In this document: piece by piece, positions 54,450-62,609 of the stretch | Layout of the letters: the number at the start of each line of letters is the position of its first letter | Numbering within the stretch: position 1 is the stretch's first letter | Assembly: GCF_007829885.1 (NCBI RefSeq) | Contig: NZ_VIWW01000001.1 | Span: forward strand, 6,324,001-6,388,000 | DNA: 64,000 nt | Direction of reading: 5' to 3' | Source of the DNA: Streptomyces brevispora | GTDB lineage: Bacteria; Actinomycetota; Actinomycetes; Streptomycetales; Streptomycetaceae | Notes under the pieces: generated by a model | What the model was told of the DNA's origin: nothing | Database searches by the model: none | The model's input: only the letters and a program-made list of their open reading frames with translations | Translations under genes and position numbers: made by a program

Positions 54450-56873
54450 TCAGCCGAGGTGGAGCGAGGCCCGGAGGTACGCCGCCGTCCTGCCGGCCTC
54501 CGACCGGGCCACGTCCACGGGCGGGCCCGTCGCCACGATCCGGCCGCCCCGGTCGCCGCCACCCGGCCCGAGGTCGATCACCCAGTCGGCACCCGCGACC
54601 ACGGCCATGTCGTGCTCGACGACCACCACGCTGCTGCCGGCGTCGACCAGCCCGTGCAACTGCCGCATCAGCACCTCGACATCGGCCGGATGCAGCCCCG
54701 TCGTCGGCTCGTCGAGCAGATAGAGGGTGTGGCCCCGGCGGGCGCGCTGAAGCTCCGCGGCCAGCTTGATCCGCTGCGCCTCGCCACCGGACAGCTCCGT
54801 CGCCGGCTGACCGAGCCGCAGGTAGCCGAGCCCCACATCGAGCAGGGTCCGCAGACTGCGTTCGGCGGCCGGGGTGCCGGCGAAGAAACCGGCAGCCGAC
54901 TCCACCGTCAGGTCCAGTACCTGGGCGATGTTCAGCCCGCGCAGGGTCACTTCGAGAGTCTCCGGGTTGTACCGCGCGCCGTGGCAGTCCGGGCAGGGCG
55001 CATACGTGCTGGGCAGGAAGAGCAGCTCCACGGACACGAACCCCTCGCCCTGGCAGGTCTCGCACCGGCCGCCCGCCACGTTGAAGGAGAACCGCCCGGC
55101 CCGGTAACCGCGCTCAACTGCCGTACCGGTACCGGCGAACAGCTTGCGCACGACGTCGAAGAGCCCGGTGTACGTGGCCAGGTTGGAACGCGGAGTGCGG
55201 CCGATGGGCTTCTGATCGACCTGGACGAGGCGGTCCACCGCCTCCAGCCCCTCGGCCCAGGCGCACCCGGGTGCGGGCCGCTCCTGCGGCTGTCCGGCAT
55301 CGGCCGGGGACCGCCGGTCGGCCAGGACATCCGCCAGCACCTGCCCCACCAGCGTCGACTTGCCCGAGCCCGAGACCCCCGTGACGGCGGTGAACACCCC
55401 GAGCGGGAACGCGGCGTCCACGCCGTGCACATTGTGGCGCTCGACCCCGTGCAGCCGCAGCCACCCGGAGGGCGCGCGCACCTCGCGCACCGGGACGGGT
55501 GCAGCGTCGAAGAGGAAGCGCCGCGTCGCCGACTCCGCGACGTCGGCGAGCCCGGCCGGCGGGCCGCTGTGCAGTACCCGACCGCCGTGCTCACCGGCCA
55601 ATGGCCCCACATCGACGAGCCAGTCGGCCTGCCGCACCACATCCAGTTGGTGCTCCACGACGAACACCGTGTTCCCGGCCTCCTTCAGCCGCCCCAGCAC
55701 CGCGAGCAGCGACTCGGTGTCCGCCGGGTGCAGACCGGCGGACGGCTCGTCCAGGACGTAGACGACGCCGAAGAGCCCGGAACGCAACTGCGTGGCCAGT
55801 CGCAGCCGTTGGAGCTCACCGGAAGAGAGCGTCGGAGCCGTGCGGTCCAGGCTGAGGTAGCCGAGACCGAGTTCGGCGACCGGCTCGATCCGGGCCAGCA
55901 GATCGGCCGTCAGCACCCGGGCGGTGCCGCCGCCACCGGCCGCCGCCAGCACCTCGGCGAGCCCGGTCAGCGGGAGTCCCGCCAGCTCCGCGATCGTACG
56001 GCCGGCGAAGGTGACCGCCATGGCCTCCGGCCGCAGCCGCGCGCCGCCACAGACCGGACACGGCTCACTGGTCAGGAAGCGCTCGGCCTTAGCCCGCAGG
56101 GCCCGGCTCCGGGAGTCGGCGAACGTATGCATCACATAGCGACGCGCGCTCATGTACGTGCCCTGGTACGGGCGTTGGATCCGGCCCGCATCGCGCACGG
56201 GATGGACGGTCACCACCGGCTGCTCGTCGGTGAACAGGATCCACTCCCGGTCGGCCGGGTCGAGCTCGTGCCACGGCCGTTCGACGTCGTACCCCAGGGC
56301 GTCCAGCACATCGCGCAGGTTCTTGCCCTGCCACGCCCCCGGCCAGGCAGCGATCGCGCCGCCCCTGATCGACAGCGAGGGATCGGGGACCAGCAACTCC
56401 TCGGTGGTGCGGTGGACCCGGCCGAGGCCGTGGCACCGCGGACAGGCCCCCGCGGCGGTGTTCGGCGAGAACGCGTCGGAGTCCAGCCGCTCGGCGCCCG
56501 CCGGATACGTTCCGGCCCGGGAGAACAGCATGCGCAGGGAGTTGGACAACGTGGTCACCGTACCGACGGAGGACCGGGCGCCCGGCGCCGACCTGCGCTG
56601 CTCCAGTGAGACGGCCGGCGGCAGCCCGGTGATCTCACCCACCGCGGGTGCGCCGACCTGATGAATCAGCCGCCGGGCGTACGGTGCGACGGACTCGAAA
56701 TAGCGGCGCTGGGCCTCCGCGTAGATCGTCCCGAAGGCCAGCGAGGACTTCCCGGAGCCGGAGACACCGGTGAAGACGGTGAGGGTGTCGCGCGGGATGT
56801 CGACGTGGACGTCCTGGAGATTGTGCTCGCGGGCGCCGCGGACCCTGACGTACGGATCGTGGGGGGTGGGCAT
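54450..56873 (-). CDS. UvrA paralogue, class II (no UvrB-binding domain)
   Basis: The 807-residue protein has two ABC ATPase modules: Walker A TGVSGSGKSSLAFGTIY and TGVSGSGKSTLVGQVL, signature LSSGELQRL and LSGGEAQRIKLA, and Walker B segments ending DEPSAGLHP and DEPTTGLHP. Zinc-binding CPVCGGARL and CETCQGEG...CPDCHGARY are present. The roughly 150-residue UvrB-binding region that normally follows LRMLFSRAG is reduced to about a dozen residues before CPRCHGLG. Such UvrA2/DrrC-like proteins act in damage tolerance or self-resistance to DNA-binding drugs. Confidence 0.9.
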   Translation of the reverse strand: MPTPHDPYVRVRGAREHNLQDVHVDIPRDTLTVFTGVSGSGKSSLAFGTIYAEAQRRYFESVAPYARRLIHQVGAPAVGEITGLPPAVSLEQRRSAPGARSSVGTVTTLSNSLRMLFSRAGTYPAGAERLDSDAFSPNTAAGACPRCHGLGRVHRTTEELLVPDPSLSIRGGAIAAWPGAWQGKNLRDVLDALGYDVERPWHELDPADREWILFTDEQPVVTVHPVRDAGRIQRPYQGTYMSARRYVMHTFADSRSRALRAKAERFLTSEPCPVCGGARLRPEAMAVTFAGRTIAELAGLPLTGLAEVLAAAGGGGTARVLTADLLARIEPVAELGLGYLSLDRTAPTLSSGELQRLRLATQLRSGLFGVVYVLDEPSAGLHPADTESLLAVLGRLKEAGNTVFVVEHQLDVVRQADWLVDVGPLAGEHGGRVLHSGPPAGLADVAESATRRFLFDAAPVPVREVRAPSGWLRLHGVERHNVHGVDAAFPLGVFTAVTGVSGSGKSTLVGQVLADVLADRRSPADAGQPQERPAPGCAWAEGLEAVDRLVQVDQKPIGRTPRSNLATYTGLFDVVRKLFAGTGTAVERGYRAGRFSFNVAGGRCETCQGEGFVSVELLFLPSTYAPCPDCHGARYNPETLEVTLRGLNIAQVLDLTVESAAGFFAGTPAAERSLRTLLDVGLGYLRLGQPATELSGGEAQRIKLAAELQRARRGHTLYLLDEPTTGLHPADVEVLMRQLHGLVDAGSSVVVVEHDMAVVAGADWVIDLGPGGGDRGGRIVATGPPVDVARSEAGRTAAYLRASLHLG

Positions 56874-57017
56874 GGGGGCGGGGACTCCATACGGTTCGGG
56901 GCGGGCCGGCCGGGGCGAACAGTCCGATTTTAGTGCCTTCCGTCCGGATCGGGCCGATTGGTTGAGCCGTCCGCACCGCGCCGGGTCGTCGAAGGCCGCG
57001 CCGCCTCGGTCTGCCGG

Positions 57018-57309
57018 CCCCGTGAGCGACGACGCCCGGCCGGAACGCTGCCGCAAGGACGTGGTGGCCCGGCCGGCCGGCCCGACGGGCGCCTGCACAT
57101 GCGGTGCGACGGCTACCGCCGGGCGGCCCGCCGGACCGAGCCGGGGATCCTTGAGCGGCTGGGCCGGGCGTGTGAGGTGGGGATGCTGGTCGACGACGAC
57201 GAACTGGTCTGCGACGCGGCGGAGCCGGCCGGATTCACCGTGCGGCGCCCGCTGGACGCAGGTGTCGCCCGTGCTGAAGGAGGCGCAGGAGCGGGAAGGG
57301 CGTACCTGA
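57018..57309 (+). pseudogene. HAD-type phosphatase remnant
   Basis: Fragments in two frames resemble the end of a small HAD-superfamily protein: ARPERCRKDVVA, then DGRLHMRCDGYRRAARRTEP, ILERLGRACEVGMLVDDDEL and VCDAAEPAGFTV, then SPVLKEAQEREGRT back in the first frame. The N-terminal half with the catalytic Asp is missing. At least two frame changes are needed. Confidence 0.5.
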
Positions 57310-57323
57310 CCCGGCCGGGTCCC

Positions 57324-57539
57324 TCAGCCCTTTTCGTCGAGCCGGAAGCCGACTTTCAGGCTGACCTGGTAGTGCTCGATCTGGCCATCCTTGATCTGGC
57401 CGCGCACCTCGGTGATCTCGAACCAGTCGAGATTGTGCAACGTTTCCGATGCTTTCGCGACCCCGTTGCGGATCGCCGCATCAGTGCCCTCATGGGAGGT
57501 TCCTACGATCTCAGTGACGCGATACGTGTGATGTGACAT
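57324..57539 (-). CDS. Dodecin flavin-binding protein
   Basis: The 71-residue protein has the full dodecin pattern: TYRVTEIVGTSHEGTDAAIR, NGVAKASETLHNLDWFEITE with the flavin-stacking Trp, and VRGQIKDGQIEHYQVSLKVG. Dodecins form 12-mers that store FMN/FAD or CoA. GGAGA lies at the right distance from the ATG. A small hairpin (CCCCAC/GTGGGG at 57570-57585) is in its 5' leader. Confidence 0.9.
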   Translation of the reverse strand: MSHHTYRVTEIVGTSHEGTDAAIRNGVAKASETLHNLDWFEITEVRGQIKDGQIEHYQVSLKVGFRLDEKG

Positions 57540-57629
57540 GATTTGTCTCCTCTCGTCTCTACCAAGGTGCCCCACCTTTGTGGGGTTCGCGAGAGTTCAC
57601 ATTGTGGTTGCGTGTCCGGAACCGGCCTT

Positions 57630-57653
57630 GACCAAACTATTGGTCCATACCAA
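57630..57653. promoter_or_regulatory. Nested TTGGTC-type operators before the sugar-binding gene
   Basis: GACCAAACTATTGGTC at 57630-57645 has 6-bp arms, and TTGGTCCATACCAA at 57640-57653 has 5-bp arms; they share the central TTGGTC. TTGACC at 57628-57633 could be a -35. The second site matches the DasR consensus at about 11 of 16 positions, so DasR or another GntR/LacI/ROK-type sugar repressor may bind. Confidence 0.5.
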
Positions 57654-57739
57654 AATCCAGCCACGCCCGTGCGAGCGCAGCCCGCAGTCCCCCACACCGG
57701 GTCATGAGTTTGTCGTGCTGTTTCGCAGAAGGTGACCCC

Positions 57740-58996
57740 GTGAAGAACCGCATGCTCGTAGGAGCTGTTGCCCTGATATCCGTTGCCGCGCTGGGTGGGT
57801 GCGGTTTGATCCCGGGTTCGGGCGGCTCAGGCAGCAAGAAAGTCACGATCTGGCTGATGAAGGACAGTGTTACCCCCGACTTCCTGGAAACTTTCAAGAA
57901 GTCGTACGAAGAGGAGCACTCGTCGATTGAGCTGGAGTTCAAGATCCAGAGCTGGAGCGGCATCGGGCCGAAGGTCATCGACGCCCTGGGCGGAAAGGAC
58001 ACCCCGGACGTCATCGAGGTCGGGAACACCCAGGTCGCCCAGTACGCGGAGAGCGGCGGTCTGCGTGATCTGACCCTGGAGTCGATGCGTGACCTCGGCA
58101 GCGAGGACTGGCTGCCCGGTCTCGCCGAACCCGGCAGCATCGGGGGCGTACAGTACGGAATCCCCTGGTACGCGGCCAACCGCGTAGTGATCTACAACAA
58201 GGACCTCTTCGAGCAGGCGGGCATCACATCCCCGCCGAAGACCCGCGAGCAGTGGATCGCGGACAGCAAGAAGCTGAACCGCGACGGCATTCAGGGCATG
58301 TACCTGCCTGGCCAGAACTGGTACGTACTTTCCGGGTTCATCTGGGACGAGGGCGGTGAACTCGCCAGCGAGAAGGGCGGCGACTGGCAGGGCACCCTCA
58401 ACACCCCCGCCGCCCTCAAGGGCATGGAGTTCTACCAGGAGCTCCAGGCGCTGGGCGCTGGGCCCAAGAACGCGGATGAGGAAAAGCCCCCGCAGGGCGA
58501 TGTGTTCGCCGAGGGGAACGTCGCACAGATCATTTCAACCCCCAGCACCGCGACGCTGATCGAGAAGGCGAATCCCGAACTCAAGGGGAAACTCGGCTAC
58601 TTCCCGATCCCGGGCAAGACCTCGAAGGCTCCCGGTTCCGTATTCACCGGCGGATCCGATTTGATCGTTCCGGAGAAGGCGCATCAGCGGAGCGCCGGAA
58701 TCGCCGTGATCAAGGAGCTGGCCGGCGCGAAGTGGCAGGAGGTGCTGGCCAAGACCATGAGCTACGTGCCCAACAAGACCACTCTGGCCCATGTCATCGA
58801 GGGCGAGGAGAGCACCGCCGTGATGGCCGAGGGCGCCGCCGAAGGCCACGCCACCCCCAACTCGCCTCAGTGGGCGGCGGTGGAGGCCGACAACCCGATC
58901 AAGCTGTACATGACGGCGGTCCTGCAGGGCGAGGACCCGGCGAAGGCGGCGAAGACCGCCTCGGAGAAGATCACGGCAGCGCTCGCGGGTAGCTGA
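57740..58996 (+). CDS. Sugar ABC transporter substrate-binding lipoprotein
   Basis: The 418-residue protein starts at GTG with GAAGGTGA upstream. The lipobox is VAALGGC. It belongs to the family 1 extracellular solute-binding proteins: KKVTIWLMKDSVTPDFLETF, IGPKVIDALGGKDTPDVIEV, YGIPWYAANRVVIYNKDLFE, and VFTGGSDLIVPEKAHQR. No permease or ATPase gene follows; the next gene is an acyltransferase behind a terminator. It must therefore use permeases encoded elsewhere. The upstream TTGGTC operators and the nearby chitinase suggest an amino-sugar or oligosaccharide ligand, which is inference. Confidence 0.88.
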   Translation: MKNRMLVGAVALISVAALGGCGLIPGSGGSGSKKVTIWLMKDSVTPDFLETFKKSYEEEHSSIELEFKIQSWSGIGPKVIDALGGKDTPDVIEVGNTQVAQYAESGGLRDLTLESMRDLGSEDWLPGLAEPGSIGGVQYGIPWYAANRVVIYNKDLFEQAGITSPPKTREQWIADSKKLNRDGIQGMYLPGQNWYVLSGFIWDEGGELASEKGGDWQGTLNTPAALKGMEFYQELQALGAGPKNADEEKPPQGDVFAEGNVAQIISTPSTATLIEKANPELKGKLGYFPIPGKTSKAPGSVFTGGSDLIVPEKAHQRSAGIAVIKELAGAKWQEVLAKTMSYVPNKTTLAHVIEGEESTAVMAEGAAEGHATPNSPQWAAVEADNPIKLYMTAVLQGEDPAKAAKTASEKITAALAGS

Positions 58997-59005
58997 CCGG
59001 GCAGT

Positions 59006-59039
59006 CCCACGGAGCACGCGAGCCCGTGCGCACCGTGGG
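59006..59039 (+). terminator. Hairpin after the sugar-binding gene
   Basis: An outer CCCACGG/CCGTGGG stem (59006-59012, 59033-59039) encloses an inner GCACG/CGTGC stem. It starts 10 bases beyond the stop. Confidence 0.72.
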
Positions 59040-59177
59040 ATTCAGCCGTCGCACATCCCGGCTCTCCATGGCGGACACGTCGAATCCAGCCGGTCACGGA
59101 AGAAGTAAGGAGCCGGGCCGCCGCACCACTGCGGCGGCCCGGCAGCCGCCCTTGCCGACCCGTCCCCGGAGACCGTC

Positions 59178-60002
59178 ATGCATGCGCTGCCCACCGCTTC
59201 CACCGCCGTCCCCCTCACCGCCGCCCCGCCCGCCGCGGTGCGGAAGTCGGCACGGCCGTCCGCCCCGCCGCGCTACCGCGTCTCCCTCGCCGTGGACCAG
59301 GCGGAGATACGCGCCGCCCAGCGCCTACGCCACCAGGTCTTCGCCGCCGAGTTCGGCGCCCGGCTGGAGGGGCCCGAACCGGGTCTGGACAGCGACGCGT
59401 TCGACGCGTACTGCGACCACCTCCTCGTCCGGGAGGTGGCCACCGGCGACATCGTCGCCACCTACCGCCTCCTGCCGCCCGAGCGAGCCCGGATCGCCGG
59501 ACGCCTCTACGCCGAGGGCGAGTTCGACCTCTCCCGGCTCGCCCCGATCCGCGACGACCTGGTCGAGGTCGGCCGCTCCTGCGTCCACCCGGCCCACCGC
59601 GACGGCGCGGTCATCGCCCTGATCTGGGCCGGTCTGGCCCGCTACATGGAACGCGGCGGACACAACTGGCTGGCCGGCTGCTGCTCGATCCCCCTCACCG
59701 ACGGTGGCGCGGCAGCGGCCCGCGCCTGGGAGACGGTGCGGAACAAGCACCTGGCGCCCGAGGACTACTGGGTCTCCCCGCACCGCCTCTGGCAGCCTCC
59801 GACCCCGTTCCCGGGCGGCCCCGGCGGGCTCTCCTCGCTCCCGGCCCTGCTGCGCGGCTATCTGCGCCTCGGCGCCCGGATCTGCGGGGCACCCGCCCAC
59901 GACCCCGATTTCAACGTCGCCGATCTGTACGTCCTGCTGTCGCTGCGCGGCACCGACCCGCGCTATCTGCGCCACTTCCTCTCGCTCGCCCCGCAGCAGT
60001 GA
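59178..60002 (+). CDS. GNAT-fold N-acyltransferase, OlsB-like
   Basis: The 274-residue protein is similar in layout to ornithine N-acyltransferases: RAAQRLRHQVFAAEFGARLE, DAYCDHLLVREVATGDIVATYRLL in two parts, and LVEVGRSCVHPAHRDGAVI. The first 30 residues are Ala/Pro-rich and probably disordered. Its stop overlaps the PlsC-type gene by four bases, which is the OlsB-OlsA arrangement for making ornithine lipids, phosphorus-free membrane lipids. Confidence 0.8.
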   Translation: MHALPTASTAVPLTAAPPAAVRKSARPSAPPRYRVSLAVDQAEIRAAQRLRHQVFAAEFGARLEGPEPGLDSDAFDAYCDHLLVREVATGDIVATYRLLPPERARIAGRLYAEGEFDLSRLAPIRDDLVEVGRSCVHPAHRDGAVIALIWAGLARYMERGGHNWLAGCCSIPLTDGGAAAARAWETVRNKHLAPEDYWVSPHRLWQPPTPFPGGPGGLSSLPALLRGYLRLGARICGAPAHDPDFNVADLYVLLSLRGTDPRYLRHFLSLAPQQ

Positions 60003-60952
60003 GTCACTGGCTGCCCGCCTCACCCTGCACCCCGTCCACCTGCGCAGGCCACCTGGGGCCGGCCAGGCACCCGGTCCCGGCGGCGGCCCTGCTCCTGGCC
60101 GGATGCGCACTGACCCTCACCGGAGCGCTGTGCGCCCCGCTCGCGCTACCGCTGCTCGGCCGGTCCCGGCGGGAGCGGCTGATCAGGTGCTGGGCGTACG
60201 GGGTGGTGCGGGCCTTCGGGGTGCGGGTGCGGGTCCTCGGCCCGCCGGTCGTGCGGGGCGGCCCCTCGCTCGCGCAGGGAGACCTCTCGGCGGCGCGGGG
60301 CGGCGCCTCGCTCGCGCAGGGAGACCTCTCGGCGGCGCGGGGCGGCGCCTCGCTCGTGCAGGGCGGCGCTCAGGGTTTGCTCGTCGTCGCGAACCATGTC
60401 TCGTGGCTGGACATCCCGCTGGTCGCGGCTGTGTTCCCCGGCCGGATGCTGGCCAAGAGCGACATCCGGCACTGGCCGCTGCTCGGTCCGCTCGCGGCGC
60501 TCGGCGGCACCCTGTTCGTCGAGCGTGAGCGGCTGCGCGCGCTGCCCGACACGGTGCGCGCCGTCGCCTCGGCGCTGCGGGACGGGGCACGGGTCGTGGT
60601 CTTCCCGGAGGGCAGCACCTGGTGCGGGCGCGGGCCGGGCGGCCGGTTCCGCCCCGCCGCGTTCCAGGCCGCGATCGATGCCGGGGCCGCGGTCCAGCCG
60701 CTACGCATCCGCTACCGCGGTGGTCCACCGCGAAACCTCGCCCCGGCAGGCGCCGCCGCGTTCGTCGGCGACGACCCGCTGACCGCCTCGCTCTGGCGGG
60801 TGGTGACGTCGGCCGGGCTGACCGCCGAGATCCGCGTTCTGCCGCAGATCCCGGCGGGCAGCCTGCCCGGCCGACGGGCGCTTGCCCGGCTGGCTCAGTC
60901 CACCGTGGCCAGCGACAGCGCGAACCGGCCCGCCGAGTCGGTCCACCACTGA
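59999..60952 (+). CDS. 1-acylglycerol-3-phosphate O-acyltransferase family, OlsA-like
   Basis: The 317-residue membrane-associated acyltransferase has the catalytic block VVANHVSWLDIPL (HxxxxD), GGTLFVERERLRALPD and FPEGSTWCG. A hydrophobic N-terminal segment precedes them. Between the anchor and the catalytic block is an insert made of a 14-residue unit (SLAQGDLSAARGGA) repeated nearly three times. The gene overlaps the 3' end of egtD on the opposite strand by 58 bases. It probably adds the second acyl chain to lyso-ornithine lipid. Confidence 0.82.
   Translation: MSHWLPASPCTPSTCAGHLGPARHPVPAAALLLAGCALTLTGALCAPLALPLLGRSRRERLIRCWAYGVVRAFGVRVRVLGPPVVRGGPSLAQGDLSAARGGASLAQGDLSAARGGASLVQGGAQGLLVVANHVSWLDIPLVAAVFPGRMLAKSDIRHWPLLGPLAALGGTLFVERERLRALPDTVRAVASALRDGARVVVFPEGSTWCGRGPGGRFRPAAFQAAIDAGAAVQPLRIRYRGGPPRNLAPAGAAAFVGDDPLTASLWRVVTSAGLTAEIRVLPQIPAGSLPGRRALARLAQSTVASDSANRPAESVHH
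60254..60363 (+). repeat. 42-bp in-frame tandem repeat in the acyltransferase gene
   Basis: Two full 42-bp units (60254-60295, 60296-60337) are nearly identical, differing by one base, and a partial third copy (60338-60363) follows. Each unit encodes 14 residues and keeps the reading frame. Confidence 0.92.
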
Positions 60953-61857
60953 GCAAGGCGTAGTCCGGCCCGGTCCAGTTCGTCCCGTACGCCCTCCTTG
61001 CGGAACTTCGCGGACACCTCGGTCCGCAGCTCCTCACCGGCCTCGAACGGCACCACCAGATCCAGTTCCGGAATCTTCACGATGAGATCCCGGCGGGCCC
61101 GCAGCCGCATCTCGATCCACTCCTGTTCGGGGTTCCACCGGGCCACGTGCTCGAAGTCGGCAGGCTGGAAGTCCGCGCCCAGCTCCCGGTCGACGACCGA
61201 CAGCACATTCCGGTTGAACGCCGCCGTCACCCCCGAGGCGTCGTCGTACGCGGCCACCAGCACCTCCTCGTCCTTCACCAGATCCGTTCCGAGCAGCAGG
61301 CTGTCACCGGGGGAGAGCAGCGACCGTACCGACGCCAGGAACGCGGCCCGCTCCTGCGGCAGCAGGTTGCCGATGGTGCCGCCCAGGAACGCGACCAGCC
61401 GAGGCCCCGGGGTTCCGGGCAGCGACAGCGCGCCCGTGAAGTCGGCGATGAGCGCGTGCACGGACAGGCCGGGCCGCTCCTCCAGCAGCGCCTCGGCCGC
61501 CCCGCGCAGCGCGCTCTCGCTCACGTCGACCGGCACGTAGGTGTGCAACTCCGGCAGGGCGTCCAGCAGATGCCGGGTCTTCTCCGAGGACCCCGAGCCC
61601 AGTTCCACCAGGGTCCGGGCGCCGGACGCGGCGGCGATCGCGTCGGCCCGGTCGATCAGGATCTCCCGCTCGGCACGTGTGGGGTAGTACTCGGGCAGCC
61701 GGGTGATCTCCTCGAACAGCTCACTGCCGCGGGCGTCGTAGAACCACTTGGGCGGCAGCGTCTTCGGGCGGTGGGTCAGGCCGTGCAGGACATCGGCGCG
61801 CAGCGCCGCGTCCGTCGCGTCCACCGGCAGGGTGCGGGTCAGCAGAAGGGGACTCAC
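60895..61857 (-). CDS. egtD: L-histidine N-alpha-methyltransferase
   Basis: The 320-residue enzyme trimethylates histidine to hercynine, the first committed step of ergothioneine synthesis. It shows PPKWFYDARGSELFEEITRL, the SAM loop LVELGSGSSEKTRHLLDAL, FLGGTIGNLLPQERAAFL and the histidine-site region FNRNVLSVVDRELGADF. The GTG start overlaps the egtC stop (GTGA). It is the last gene of the operon and is convergent with the acyltransferase gene. Confidence 0.94.
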   Translation of the reverse strand: MSPLLLTRTLPVDATDAALRADVLHGLTHRPKTLPPKWFYDARGSELFEEITRLPEYYPTRAEREILIDRADAIAAASGARTLVELGSGSSEKTRHLLDALPELHTYVPVDVSESALRGAAEALLEERPGLSVHALIADFTGALSLPGTPGPRLVAFLGGTIGNLLPQERAAFLASVRSLLSPGDSLLLGTDLVKDEEVLVAAYDDASGVTAAFNRNVLSVVDRELGADFQPADFEHVARWNPEQEWIEMRLRARRDLIVKIPELDLVVPFEAGEELRTEVSAKFRKEGVRDELDRAGLRLAQWWTDSAGRFALSLATVD

Positions 61858-62609
61858 TCGGTGGGCTCCTTGAGCGGGGTCAGCAGGACTTCGGCGCGGG
61901 TCGCGGTCAGCAGAGTGCGGTCGGGGACCTCGCGCCAGCGCGGATCGTCGTCGTACGGCTCCGAGGCCACGACCACGTGCCGGCCGGGTTCGGACAGCTG
62001 CCACAGGGTGTCGCCCCAGGCCGTCGCCACGATGGTGCCGCCGTCGGTGAGCAGCAGGTTGAGCCGGGAGGCGGGCGCCGCCTCGGCGACCTCCAGCACG
62101 GTGTCGGTGACGGCCTGTGGGAGCGCGTCGCCCGCCGCGAGCCGGTGCTGCACCAGGGCCCAGATCAGCGCCGAGTCGCAGCGCGCGGTGAGCCTGAGCA
62201 GTTCGGATGCGGGGAGCGCCGCCGCGAGCGGCGCCATCGATCCGGGCCAGCCCTTCACCGCGCCGTTGTGGCTGAAGAGCAGCCCGCCCTCGGCAAAGGG
62301 CGCTGCCGCGGCCTCGCCGTCCGGATCGGCCTCCGTGGCGTCCCGGACCGCGGCGAGCAGGGCATGGCTGCGCACCACCCTGGCCAGATCGGTGAACGTC
62401 CGGTCGCCCCAGACGGGTCCCTGCCGCCGGTAACGTCCGGGGACCGGGTCCCCGGGCGCGTACCAGCCGACGCCGAAGCCGTCCGCGTTGACCGTCCCGT
62501 ACCGCTGCCGGCGTGGCTCCCAGGACTGGCGCACCAAGGAGTGCGCGGGTCGCGTCAGCACCTCGCCCAGCGGAACCGGCGGCCCCAAGTAGGCGATATG
62601 ACGGCACAT
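61854..62609 (-). CDS. egtC: Gamma-glutamyl-hercynylcysteine sulfoxide amidohydrolase
   Basis: The 251-residue class-II glutamine amidotransferase-type enzyme starts MCRHIAYLGPP, with the N-terminal catalytic Cys2. Conserved NADGFGVGWY and LLFSHNGAVKGW follow. It removes the glutamyl group in ergothioneine synthesis. The ATG overlaps the egtB stop by one base, and its stop overlaps the egtD start. Confidence 0.93.
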   Translation of the reverse strand: MCRHIAYLGPPVPLGEVLTRPAHSLVRQSWEPRRQRYGTVNADGFGVGWYAPGDPVPGRYRRQGPVWGDRTFTDLARVVRSHALLAAVRDATEADPDGEAAAAPFAEGGLLFSHNGAVKGWPGSMAPLAAALPASELLRLTARCDSALIWALVQHRLAAGDALPQAVTDTVLEVAEAAPASRLNLLLTDGGTIVATAWGDTLWQLSEPGRHVVVASEPYDDDPRWREVPDRTLLTATRAEVLLTPLKEPTE

